Source: Bilophila wadsworthia ATCC 49260
Lineage (GTDB): Bacteria > Desulfobacterota > Desulfovibrionia > Desulfovibrionales > Desulfovibrionaceae
Length of the DNA stretch: 24,732 bases
NCBI RefSeq assembly: GCF_000701705.1
Contig: NZ_JNJP01000056.1
Location: forward strand, 1 to 24,732
Direction: 5' to 3'
The translations under genes and the position numbers were made by a program. This document shows positions 14,435 to 21,998 of this stretch, in pieces (positions within the stretch are counted from its first letter, which is position 1; every line of letters starts with the position of its first letter). The notes under the pieces were generated by a model. The model was not told the DNA's origin and searched no databases. It was given only the letters and a program-made list of their open reading frames with translations.

Positions 14435-15661
14435 ATGGCTATTTGCAGTGTTGAAGAAGCGGTGGAGGATATCCGGCAGGGCCGGATGATCATTCTTGTC
14501 GACGACGAAGATCGGGAAAACGAGGGTGACATCACCATCGCCGCCGAGCATGTGACGCCCGAGGCCATCAATTTCATGGCGAAATACGCCCGCGGCCTCA
14601 TCTGCCTTCCGCTCGGCCCCAGCCTCGTGGACAAGCTGGATCTCCCGCTCATGACGCAGCGTAACGGCTCCAAATTCGGCACCAACTTCACGGTGTCCAT
14701 CGAAGCCCGCAACGGCGTGACCACCGGCATTTCGGCGGCCGACCGCGCCCGCACCATCCTCGCCGCCGTGGCCGACGACGTCCGCCCCGAGGATCTGGTG
14801 ACGCCCGGCCATGTGTTCCCGCTCCGTGCCCAGCCCGGCGGCGTGCTCACCCGCGCCGGACAGACGGAAGGCAGCGTGGACCTCGCCGTGCTCGCCGGAT
14901 TGAAACCCGCCGCCGTCATCTGCGAAATCATGAAAGACGACGGGACGATGGCCCGTATGCCCGATCTGGAGAAATTCGCCGAAGAGCACAACCTCAAGAT
15001 CGCCGCTGTGCGCGACCTCATCCGTTACCATCTGCGGCACGGCCAGCTCGGCGTGCGCCGCGTGGCCGAAACCAAGCTCCCCTCACGCTACGGCAACTTC
15101 ACGATGATCGCCTATGAAAACGATATCAGCGCCGATACCCATGTCGCCATCGTCAAGGGCGACGTGTCCGAAAAGGGCGGCCCCGATCCCGTGCTCGTGC
15201 GCGTGCACAGCGAATGCCTGACCGGCGACGCGTTCGGTTCCCTGCGCTGCGACTGCGGCAACCAGCTTGCCGCCGCGCTGACCCGCATCGAAAAGGAAGG
15301 CCGGGGCGCGGTCATCTACATGCGTCAGGAAGGCCGGGGCATTGGCCTCGCCAACAAGCTGAAGGCCTATGCCCTTCAGGATCAGGGCTACGACACCGTT
15401 GAAGCCAACGAAAAGCTCGGCTTCAAGGCGGACCTCCGCGATTACGGCGTCGGCGCGCAGATCCTCCTTGATCTGGGCATCCGCAAGCTCCGCATCATGA
15501 CCAACAACCCGCGCAAGATCGTCGGTCTGGAAGGCTACGGGATCGAAATCGTCGGCCGTGAGCCCATTGAGGTGGGTTGCTGCGCCACCAACGAAGAATA
15601 TATGCGCACCAAGCAGGAAAAGATGGGGCACATGCTCCACGTTTCCGGCGACCGTAAGTAA
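14435..15661 (+). CDS. ribBA: Bifunctional DHBP synthase / GTP cyclohydrolase II
   Basis: The fusion makes both starting units of riboflavin: 3,4-dihydroxy-2-butanone 4-phosphate from ribulose-5-phosphate, and the pyrimidine from GTP. The N-terminal domain (about 1-200) has DDEDRENEGD (23-32), YARGLICLPL (51-60) and RAGQTEGSVDL (140-150). The GTP cyclohydrolase II domain (about 215-408) has the zinc ligands Cys261, Cys272 and Cys274 in HSECLTGDAFGSLRCDCGNQ, and RQEGRGIGLANKL (297-309). Both domains look complete, with their catalytic motifs, so both activities are expected. GAGGA lies about ten bases upstream of the ATG. ribH follows after 57 bases that contain a stable hairpin. Confidence 0.96.
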   Translation: MAICSVEEAVEDIRQGRMIILVDDEDRENEGDITIAAEHVTPEAINFMAKYARGLICLPLGPSLVDKLDLPLMTQRNGSKFGTNFTVSIEARNGVTTGISAADRARTILAAVADDVRPEDLVTPGHVFPLRAQPGGVLTRAGQTEGSVDLAVLAGLKPAAVICEIMKDDGTMARMPDLEKFAEEHNLKIAAVRDLIRYHLRHGQLGVRRVAETKLPSRYGNFTMIAYENDISADTHVAIVKGDVSEKGGPDPVLVRVHSECLTGDAFGSLRCDCGNQLAAALTRIEKEGRGAVIYMRQEGRGIGLANKLKAYALQDQGYDTVEANEKLGFKADLRDYGVGAQILLDLGIRKLRIMTNNPRKIVGLEGYGIEIVGREPIEVGCCATNEEYMRTKQEKMGHMLHVSGDRK

Positions 15662-15669
15662 CGAACGGC

Positions 15670-15693
15670 GCGCCGCATCCCGAGATGCGGCGC
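15670..15693 (+). promoter_or_regulatory. Hairpin between ribBA and ribH
   Basis: A perfect 10-bp stem (15670-15679 with 15684-15693) with a CCGA loop starts eight bases after the ribBA stop codon. Only TT follows, so strong termination is unlikely. It may tune the ribBA:ribH ratio or mark an mRNA processing site. Confidence 0.4.
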
Positions 15694-15718
15694 CTTACCC
15701 CATACAGACGAGGCTCCC

Positions 15719-16189
15719 ATGAACCAGATCAAGACCATCGACGGGCATCTCAACGCGGCGGATCTCAAATTCGCCATCCTTGCGACACGTTTCAACGATT
15801 TCATTGTGGACCGGCTCGTCGGCGGCGCGGTGGACTATCTGATCCGCCATGGCGGATCAGAGGAAAACCTGACCATCGTCCGCGTTCCCGGCGCCTTCGA
15901 AATGCCCCTCGCCTGCAAGAAGCTGGCGGCCTCCGGCAAATACGACGGCATCGTCGCCGTCGGCGCCGTCATCCGGGGCGGGACGCCTCATTTTGATTTC
16001 GTGGCGGCCGAAGCCACCAAGGGCCTTGCCCATGTGTCTCTCGAAAGCGGCGTGCCGGTGGGCTTCGGCCTGTTGACCACGGACAACATCGAGCAGGCCA
16101 TCGAACGCGCGGGCACCAAGGCCGGAAACAAGGGCGTTGAAGCCGCCTCCGCCGTCCTTGAGACCGTCCGCGTATTGCAACAGATTTAG
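15719..16189 (+). CDS. ribH: 6,7-dimethyl-8-ribityllumazine synthase
   Basis: RibH condenses the pyrimidine and the four-carbon unit from RibBA to make lumazine, the substrate of RibE. The family usually forms pentamers or 60-mers. The 156-residue product has RFND (24-27), VPGAFEMPLA (57-66), VGAVIRGGTPHFDFV (81-95) with the catalytic His91, and FGLLTTDN. The motif usually reads G-E/D-T-x-H; here it is GGTPH, with Gly in place of the acidic residue. GAGG lies six bases upstream of the ATG. A terminator follows, ending the operon. Confidence 0.96.
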   Translation: MNQIKTIDGHLNAADLKFAILATRFNDFIVDRLVGGAVDYLIRHGGSEENLTIVRVPGAFEMPLACKKLAASGKYDGIVAVGAVIRGGTPHFDFVAAEATKGLAHVSLESGVPVGFGLLTTDNIEQAIERAGTKAGNKGVEAASAVLETVRVLQQI

Positions 16190-16196
16190 GACGGTA

Positions 16197-16232
16197 CGCG
16201 GGAGGCGCTCATAAAAACGCCTCCCGCGCTTT
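16197..16232 (+). terminator. Rho-independent terminator of the riboflavin operon
   Basis: An 11-bp perfect stem (16197-16207 with 16218-16228) with a ten-base A-rich loop is followed by CTTT. It begins eight bases after the ribH stop codon. Confidence 0.7.
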
Positions 16233-16563
16233 CCCTCCGCGATCATTTTGCTTGGCGGGGAGGCCGTGCGGCGAGTGTTTCGCTGCATGGGGCCCTCTTC
16301 CGAAAAAACACCGGGCGTTGCAGTCCGTAACAAAGCGGCAAGCCCCCGGTAGGCTGTGGGAGCCATCCACAGCCGGAACGGTTCCCTCCGGATCCGGGGA
16401 CATGCCCCGGCGGGTACGGAGCGGCTCCCTGCCGCAACGGACAGAGCCCGGTTCCCCAATGTTTTGTCGGCGGCGTTTTTTTCTCCGCTGCCGCGCTGTC
16501 TTCCGGGAAGCTCCCGGAAGTTCGTTTTTCCGGCATTCCATCACTTTTGCACGAGGCCATTTC
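16233..16563 (+). other. Hairpin-rich leader upstream of nusB
   Basis: These 331 bases contain no gene I can support; the frame in phase with nusB stays open but is rich in Pro, Arg and Gly and has no family match. Two stems are clear: GGCTGTGG/CCACAGCC (16352-16359 with 16367-16374) and CCGGGG/CCCCGG (16394-16399 with 16405-16410). The promoter of the nusB-leuS block must lie here, but I cannot point to it. Confidence 0.5.
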
Positions 16564-17058
16564 ATGTCCAAAAACAGACCCCATGCCCGCCGCGCCGCGC
16601 GTTCACGCGCGTTTCAGGTGTTGTACAGCCTGCAGTTCTCTCCCTCGACCACCCTCGGGGATGTCCGCACCGCGTTCCTCGAAATGCCCGATCCCACGGA
16701 TGCGGACATGGACGAAAACGCCGAAACCCGCGAGGAAAAGCTGTACGGCTTCGCGTGGGAACTGGTGGAGGGCGTCTGGTCCAACGTCAAAAATCTCGAC
16801 AGCGTCATCGAACGCTTCTCGCAGAACTGGCGCGTGGATCGGCTCGGCAAGATCGAGCTGACCCTGCTCCGTCTCGCCGTTTTCGAAATGCTGTACCGGG
16901 CTGACGTCCCGCCCAAGGTCGCCATCAACGAGGCGCTTGAACTGTCCACCCGTTTCGGCGACGCCAAGGCCAAGAGCTTCATCAACGGCATCCTCGACGC
17001 GGCGATCAAGGCTCAGGAAGCCGGTACGCTCACAGTTGCGGGCAAGGCCGACGCCTGA
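16564..17058 (+). CDS. nusB: Transcription antitermination factor NusB
   Basis: NusB binds boxA RNA together with ribosomal protein S10 (NusE) and supports antitermination on rRNA operons. The 164-residue helical protein opens with RRAARSRAFQVLYSLQF (9-25), the usual Arg-rich RNA-binding start. It continues with WRVDRLGKIELTLLRLAVFEMLY and AINEALELSTRFGDAKAKSFINGILDA, both family hallmarks. It is a little longer than the E. coli protein. CGAGG about eight bases upstream supports the ATG at 16564. It lies between ribH and leuS; ribH-nusB adjacency is widespread in bacteria. Confidence 0.96.
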   Translation: MSKNRPHARRAARSRAFQVLYSLQFSPSTTLGDVRTAFLEMPDPTDADMDENAETREEKLYGFAWELVEGVWSNVKNLDSVIERFSQNWRVDRLGKIELTLLRLAVFEMLYRADVPPKVAINEALELSTRFGDAKAKSFINGILDAAIKAQEAGTLTVAGKADA

Positions 17059-17085
17059 TAGATTGGCGGGGTTTGACGCCAAGGC

Positions 17086-17106
17086 GGGCCGGAGTCGATC
17101 CGGCCC
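17086..17106 (+). promoter_or_regulatory. Hairpin between nusB and leuS
   Basis: GGGCCGGA (17086-17093) pairs perfectly with TCCGGCCC (17099-17106) around a five-base loop. No T run follows, so nusB and leuS are probably still co-transcribed. It ends 27 bases before the leuS start codon. I see no T-box features. Confidence 0.4.
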
Positions 17107-17133
17107 CCGATTATACAGCAATAAGGATCAGTC

Positions 17134-19644
17134 ATGAGCAAGCCTAAGCGCTATGACCCGGCGGCCATCGAAACCAAATGGCAGTCCCGCTGGGAAAACG
17201 AAAAGACCTACGCCTGTCATGTCGACAAGGACAAAAAAAAATACTATGTGCTGGAAATGTTTCCCTATCCTTCGGGAAACCTGCACATGGGCCATGTACG
17301 TAACTACTCCATCGGCGACGTAGTGGCGCGTTTCAAGCGTATGCAGGGATTCAACGTCATGCATCCCATGGGATGGGACGCCTTCGGCCTGCCCGCCGAA
17401 AACGCCGCCATCAAGCATAACATCCATCCGAGCGTCTGGACGCACGCCAATATCGACAACATGCGCGCCCAGTTGAAGCGCCTCGGTTATTCCTATGACT
17501 GGGACCGTGAAGTCGCCACCTGCGATGAGCCCTACTACCGATGGGAGCAGCTTTTCTTCCTGCGCTGGCTGGAAAAGGGCCTCGTCTACCGCAAGAAAGC
17601 CTCTCAGAACTGGTGCCCGCACTGCAATACCGTGCTCGCCAACGAACAGGTCGTCGACGGCCTGTGCTGGCGCTGCGACACGCCCGTCGTCCAGAAGGAA
17701 CTCACCCAGTGGTTCCTCAAGATCACGGATTACGCCGACGAACTGCTCGCCGACCTCTCCAAGCTCGAGGGCGGCTGGCCTGACCGCGTGCTCAGTATGC
17801 AGCGCAACTGGATCGGCAAGTCCGTGGGCGCGGAGATCACGTTCCCGCTGGAATCCGGCGAAGGCGACATCAAGGTGTTCACCACCCGCCCCGACACGGT
17901 GTTCGGCGTGACGTTCATGACGCTGGCCCCCGAGCATCCGCTCGTCGAGTCGCTCATCAGCGGCAAGCCCAACGAAGCTGAAGCCCGCGCCTTTATCGAG
18001 CGGACCCACAACATGGACCGCATCGACCGCCAGTCCGACAGCCTCGAAAAAGAAGGCGTCTTCACCGGCTCCTACTGCCTCAACCCCTTCACGGGCCGTC
18101 AGGTTCCGATCTGGCTCGGCAACTTCGTCCTTGCCGAATACGGCACCGGCGCGGTTATGGCCGTGCCCGCCCACGACCAGCGCGACTTCGACTTCTCCAA
18201 GAAGTACGGCATGGAGCGCATCGTGGTTATCCAGCCCGAAGGCGAAGCGCCGCTCACTCCCGAAAATCTGACCGAAGCCTATACCGCTCCCGGCGTGCTC
18301 GTGAACTCCGGCGAATTCGACGGCCTGCCCAACGAAGACGCCAAGAAGGCCATCGCCGACGCGCTGGAAGCGTCCGGCAAGGGCAAGCGCACCACCAACT
18401 GGCGCCTCCGCGACTGGAATATTTCCCGCCAGCGTTACTGGGGTGCGCCCATCCCGGTGGTCTATTGCGACACGTGCGGCATGGTTCCCGTGCCCGAAGA
18501 CCAGCTCCCGGTCCGCCTGCCGCTGGACGTGCAGACGCACACGGACGGCAAGTCTCCCCTGCCCCACACGCCCGAATTCTACAACTGCACCTGCCCGAAG
18601 TGCGGCGGTGCGGCCAAGCGCGAAACCGACACGATGGACACCTTTGTTGAATCCTCGTGGTACTTCGCCCGCTATACCGACGCCCGCAACGACAAGGCTC
18701 CCTTCGACATGGAAGCCCTGCGCTACTGGCTGTCCGTGGACCAGTACATCGGCGGCGTGGAGCACGCCATCCTGCATCTGCTCTATGCCCGCTTCTTCAC
18801 CAAGGTGCTGCGCGATCTCGGCTACTTCCCCAAGGAGATCGACGAGCCTTTCGCCAACCTGCTCACGCAGGGCATGGTTCTGAAGGACGGCAGCAAGATG
18901 TCCAAGTCCAAGGGCAACACCGTCGATCCCACGGAAATGATAGCCAAGTACGGCGCGGACACCGTCCGCCTGTTCTGCCTGTTCGCCGCGCCGCCGGAAC
19001 GCGACTTCGACTGGAGCGATACCGGCATTGAAGGGGCTTCCCGTTTCCTCAACCGTATCTGGCGCCTGTACGCCGATACCTGCGAAGTCCTGTCTCCCGT
19101 GGGGGCCTGCTCCTCCACCGCCGCCGACGCGACGACTGCGGCAGCCAAGGAAGTCCGCCTCAAGGAACACCTCACCGTCAAGAAAGCCGGTGAGGACATC
19201 GGCAACCGTTATCAGTTCAACACCGCTATTGCGGCGATCATGGAACTGGTCAACGCGCTGTACCTCGCCAAGGACGAACTCGCCACGACGGAAGAAGGCC
19301 GTAAGGTACTGTCCTCCGCCATGGCGACCGTGCTGACGCTTCTGGCCCCCATCACCCCGCACGTGTGCGAGGAATTGTGGGAAGACCTCGGCCATGCCCG
19401 GAGCATCGATCAGGAGCCCTGGCCGGTATGGAAGGAAGACGCCTTGCAGCGCGACGTGCTCACCGTGGTCATCCAGATCAACGGCAAGCTGCGCGGCAAG
19501 ATCGAAGTACCCGCCTCCGCTTCCAAGGAAGAGGTGGAACAGCTCGCCCTTACCGAACAGAACATCGTCCGCCACCTCGAAGGGCTCACGGTCCGCAAGG
19601 TTGTGGTCATTCCCGGCAAACTCGTCAACGTGGTGGCCAACTGA
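17134..19644 (+). CDS. leuS: Leucyl-tRNA synthetase
   Basis: LeuRS charges tRNA-Leu with leucine in the cytosol. The 836-residue class I enzyme has HMGH (51-54, the HIGH motif) and KMSKS (588-592). The inserted CP1 editing domain carries TTRPDT (250-255) and AVPAHDQRD (about 343-351), whose Asp contacts the amino group of mischarged residues. Two Cys clusters, WCPHC...CWRC and YCDTC...CTCPKC, suggest zinc-binding insertions. Length is slightly short for bacterial LeuRS but every domain is present. AAGGA about eight bases upstream sets the start. A run of nine A (17233-17241) lies early in the gene. lptE overlaps the stop codon by one base. Confidence 0.97.
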   Translation: MSKPKRYDPAAIETKWQSRWENEKTYACHVDKDKKKYYVLEMFPYPSGNLHMGHVRNYSIGDVVARFKRMQGFNVMHPMGWDAFGLPAENAAIKHNIHPSVWTHANIDNMRAQLKRLGYSYDWDREVATCDEPYYRWEQLFFLRWLEKGLVYRKKASQNWCPHCNTVLANEQVVDGLCWRCDTPVVQKELTQWFLKITDYADELLADLSKLEGGWPDRVLSMQRNWIGKSVGAEITFPLESGEGDIKVFTTRPDTVFGVTFMTLAPEHPLVESLISGKPNEAEARAFIERTHNMDRIDRQSDSLEKEGVFTGSYCLNPFTGRQVPIWLGNFVLAEYGTGAVMAVPAHDQRDFDFSKKYGMERIVVIQPEGEAPLTPENLTEAYTAPGVLVNSGEFDGLPNEDAKKAIADALEASGKGKRTTNWRLRDWNISRQRYWGAPIPVVYCDTCGMVPVPEDQLPVRLPLDVQTHTDGKSPLPHTPEFYNCTCPKCGGAAKRETDTMDTFVESSWYFARYTDARNDKAPFDMEALRYWLSVDQYIGGVEHAILHLLYARFFTKVLRDLGYFPKEIDEPFANLLTQGMVLKDGSKMSKSKGNTVDPTEMIAKYGADTVRLFCLFAAPPERDFDWSDTGIEGASRFLNRIWRLYADTCEVLSPVGACSSTAADATTAAAKEVRLKEHLTVKKAGEDIGNRYQFNTAIAAIMELVNALYLAKDELATTEEGRKVLSSAMATVLTLLAPITPHVCEELWEDLGHARSIDQEPWPVWKEDALQRDVLTVVIQINGKLRGKIEVPASASKEEVEQLALTEQNIVRHLEGLTVRKVVVIPGKLVNVVAN

Positions 19645-20201
19645 TGAACAGACCGCATCCGGCTTCGGCACATGCAGGGTATGGACGCCTGTACAGGCTT
19701 GCGGCGGGACTGCTGAGCGGACTCCTCGTCTGCCTGATGCTGACCGGGTGCGGCTATGTCTGGCGCGGTCAGGAAGGCTCCCTGTCCGAAAACAGCGTGC
19801 TCGGCAACGGTTCCAAGACGCTCAAAATCAAAAGCGTGGAACAGACCTCGCTCTACCCGTGGCTGACCTATCAGGTCCGCTCGCTGGTACGGGACGACAT
19901 CAACGCCCGGAACCTGGCGAAGTGGGTGGATGACGGACAGGCTGACTATACCCTGACCGTGCGTATCCCCAGTTTCAAGGTCCGCAGCTACGGCCAGTAC
20001 AGAAGCGCCTCGCAACTGTATACGGCTACCATCAGCATAGAATTCATCGTCTATGATGGAAAGACCAATACGGAAGTCTGGCGTTCGGGAAGCATCTTTT
20101 ACGAGGAAAACTATGAGAATGCCAACGAGGAATCGGCCATCAAGTCCATCCTCGAGATGGCCGTGCGCCGTTGCATGGACGCCTTGCAGCAACGTTTCTG
20201 A
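19644..20201 (+). CDS. lptE: LPS-assembly lipoprotein LptE
   Basis: LptE plugs the LptD barrel in the outer membrane and helps insert lipopolysaccharide. The 185-residue product has a hydrophobic signal segment (about 17-33) ending in a lipobox LMLTGC, with Cys36 as the lipidation site. The family's CGYxWRG start follows directly. The rest is polar with beta tendency, as in LptE. Sequence conservation in this family is low, so the position between leuS and holA, the same as in E. coli, is important support. The ATG overlaps the leuS stop codon (TGATG), which implies coupled translation. Confidence 0.85.
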   Translation: MNRPHPASAHAGYGRLYRLAAGLLSGLLVCLMLTGCGYVWRGQEGSLSENSVLGNGSKTLKIKSVEQTSLYPWLTYQVRSLVRDDINARNLAKWVDDGQADYTLTVRIPSFKVRSYGQYRSASQLYTATISIEFIVYDGKTNTEVWRSGSIFYEENYENANEESAIKSILEMAVRRCMDALQQRF

Positions 20202-20231
20202 CCTGACGGGACAAGGCCGTCGCTTTCGCCT

Positions 20232-21209
20232 ATGACGACACGACCGGGTTTCAGCTTTTGCATATGCCCAGACGGGAAGCTCCTCCGCCAGCAGGTGGAG
20301 GAGCTTCTTGGTGCCCATCCCGATGCGGGACGGGAGCGGCATGTTTTCTGGGGCGACGACGAACTGCCGCCCAAATTCTGGGAGATCCTCACGCTCCAGG
20401 GGCTTTTTTCCACGTCGCGGGTTCTGGTGATGCGCAATGCCCACGCCCTGACCGCCGATGTCTGGAAACGCCTTTCCGCCGCGCTCTCCCGCCCCAATCC
20501 TCAAACATGGCCCCTGTTTTGCCTTGAGGTCGCGTGGGAGAAGGGGCAGCCCAAAATCCCCGCGCATATCGCCAAACTGCCCTGCTTTACCTTTGCCGAT
20601 GCCAAGGGGTGGATCTGGCGTTCCCCCGGGCTGGAGCCCCGCTCGCTCCGCCGCCACATCCAGATACGTTCCAAGGCGCTGGGGCTGGATTTGGAACCGG
20701 GCTGCGTGGACATTCTCGCCGAAACGCTCCTCCCTGACGCCGCCGCCGTGGACGCGGAACTGAGCAAGCTCCAGCTGCTGGCGGGCGGAAAACCGCTGAC
20801 GCAGGAACAAGCCCGCAGCGTCAGCCCGACGACCGAATTCAACGTATTCGCGTTCCTGCGCCAGCTTCAGGCGGGGCAGACCGCTTCCGTCTGGAAAAGC
20901 ATCCTTGAGGAACAAGCCAAGGGCGAGGAACCGCTTTTCTATCTGCTCGCCATGCTCCAGCGCGAGGCACGCCAGCTCTGGCAAATCCTTGCCGGGGAAC
21001 AGGTCCGCATGGGCCCGTCCGATCAGCAGGCCAAACAGCAGACGGCCTCCCGCCTCGGCGCCGCCGGGCTCGCCAAGCTCTGGGACGCCATGCACACCGC
21101 CGAACTTTCCGTCAAATCGGGAAGGCGCTCCCCCAGCCAGGCGCTGGATGCCCTCATGGGCGATCTGACGCTGCTTTTCACGCCCGCGCAACGCCGTTCC
21201 CCCCGCTGA
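20232..21209 (+). CDS. holA: DNA polymerase III subunit delta (HolA)
   Basis: The delta subunit opens the sliding clamp as part of the clamp-loader complex. The 325-residue product fits the family in length and layout. An N-terminal domain has a short segment, LQGLFSTSRVLVMRNA, like the clamp-contacting region of delta. Then comes a middle domain with PDAAAVDAELSKLQLLAG, and a helical C-terminal collar with the typical SPTTEFNVFAFL and PLFYLLAMLQREARQL blocks. Sequence identity in this family is weak, but the leuS-lptE-holA order supports it. The ribosome site is poor, and the gene lies 30 bases after lptE, so coupling is likely. Confidence 0.86.
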   Translation: MTTRPGFSFCICPDGKLLRQQVEELLGAHPDAGRERHVFWGDDELPPKFWEILTLQGLFSTSRVLVMRNAHALTADVWKRLSAALSRPNPQTWPLFCLEVAWEKGQPKIPAHIAKLPCFTFADAKGWIWRSPGLEPRSLRRHIQIRSKALGLDLEPGCVDILAETLLPDAAAVDAELSKLQLLAGGKPLTQEQARSVSPTTEFNVFAFLRQLQAGQTASVWKSILEEQAKGEEPLFYLLAMLQREARQLWQILAGEQVRMGPSDQQAKQQTASRLGAAGLAKLWDAMHTAELSVKSGRRSPSQALDALMGDLTLLFTPAQRRSPR

Positions 21210-21276
21210 CGTTCTTTTTCATTTCTCATGGATCATCCGGGCTTTTCCCCTTGCTTACCCCGCAGGACTGCTTATT

Positions 21277-21957
21277 ATGTCAACTGATACACCCCACTAC
21301 GCCGGACATCGTGCCCGGCTGCGCGAGCGTCTTCTCAAAGACAGCACCGCGCTTGCCGATTATGAAATATTGGAACTCTTGCTGGGCTATGCGCTTTTGC
21401 GGCGGGATACCAAACCGCTCGCCAAAGAATTGCTCTCCCGGTTCGGGAGTATCCGCGGCGTGTTGGACGCATTGCCCGCCGAGATGCAGCAAGTGGGCGG
21501 CGTGGGTGAAGGTGTCGCGGCCCTTCGGCTCCTGCTTCGGGAAATGATGGCGCGCTACGCCGAAGCGCCGATGCGGGAACGGAAAGTTTTGTGTACGCCC
21601 CGCGACGTGGCGCAAATGGTGATCCCCCGGCTGTCCGGTTCTCCCCACGAGGAACTCTGGACAGCTACCGTCGATGCCCAAAACCGCCTGCTCACTTGGG
21701 AGCGGCTGGCGCGGGGGACGGTAGGCATGGTTCCGTGTTATCCGAGGGACATTTTGGAGCGGGTGCTCCAGTGCAAGGCAAGCGGCTTCTTTCTGGTGCA
21801 CAACCATCCCGGAGGGACGCCGAAGGCTTCGCCCGAGGACATTGAGATGACGAGGAACATCCAGCGCATCGCCACCAGCATGGGGCTGCGCCTGCTCGAT
21901 CACCTCATCGTAGGCGACGGCGCCTGTTACAGCATACGAGAGGACGGACTGCTCTGA
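21277..21957 (+). CDS. radC: RadC-family JAMM/MPN protein
   Basis: This 226-residue product has the RadC layout: an N-terminal helix-hairpin-helix-like region (HRARLRERLLKD to about residue 85, including LLGYALLRRDTKPLAKELLSRFGS) and a C-terminal JAMM metal-binding domain. HNHPGG begins at His175, followed by SPEDIEMT. In most RadC proteins the motif is HNHPSG, so the Ser is Gly here; the two His and the Asp of SPED are kept. RadC's role is unsettled. The old link to DNA repair has been questioned, so I give the family and not a function. AGGA lies about nine bases before the ATG. lon follows by 41 bases. Confidence 0.9.
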   Translation: MSTDTPHYAGHRARLRERLLKDSTALADYEILELLLGYALLRRDTKPLAKELLSRFGSIRGVLDALPAEMQQVGGVGEGVAALRLLLREMMARYAEAPMRERKVLCTPRDVAQMVIPRLSGSPHEELWTATVDAQNRLLTWERLARGTVGMVPCYPRDILERVLQCKASGFFLVHNHPGGTPKASPEDIEMTRNIQRIATSMGLRLLDHLIVGDGACYSIREDGLL

Positions 21958-21998
21958 ACCACGGGTTCTCCACCGTACTACCTTTTGAGGATACAGCC

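Noticed and set aside
16252..16563. N-terminal extension of nusB by 104 codons
   Set aside because: The extension is rich in Pro, Arg and Gly, overlaps the hairpin-rich leader and does not match the NusB family. The ATG at 16564 has a ribosome site and begins the conserved Arg-rich segment.
17059..17133. T-box or leucine attenuator before leuS
   Set aside because: The gap is only 75 bases and has no T-box core sequence, no leucine-codon leader peptide and no T run after its hairpin.
17128..19671. An 847-codon open frame on the minus strand opposite leuS
   Set aside because: Long antisense frames are expected in G+C-rich genes with strong third-position bias. Its translation is rich in Gly, Ala, Val and His with no family resemblance, and leuS on the other strand is beyond doubt.
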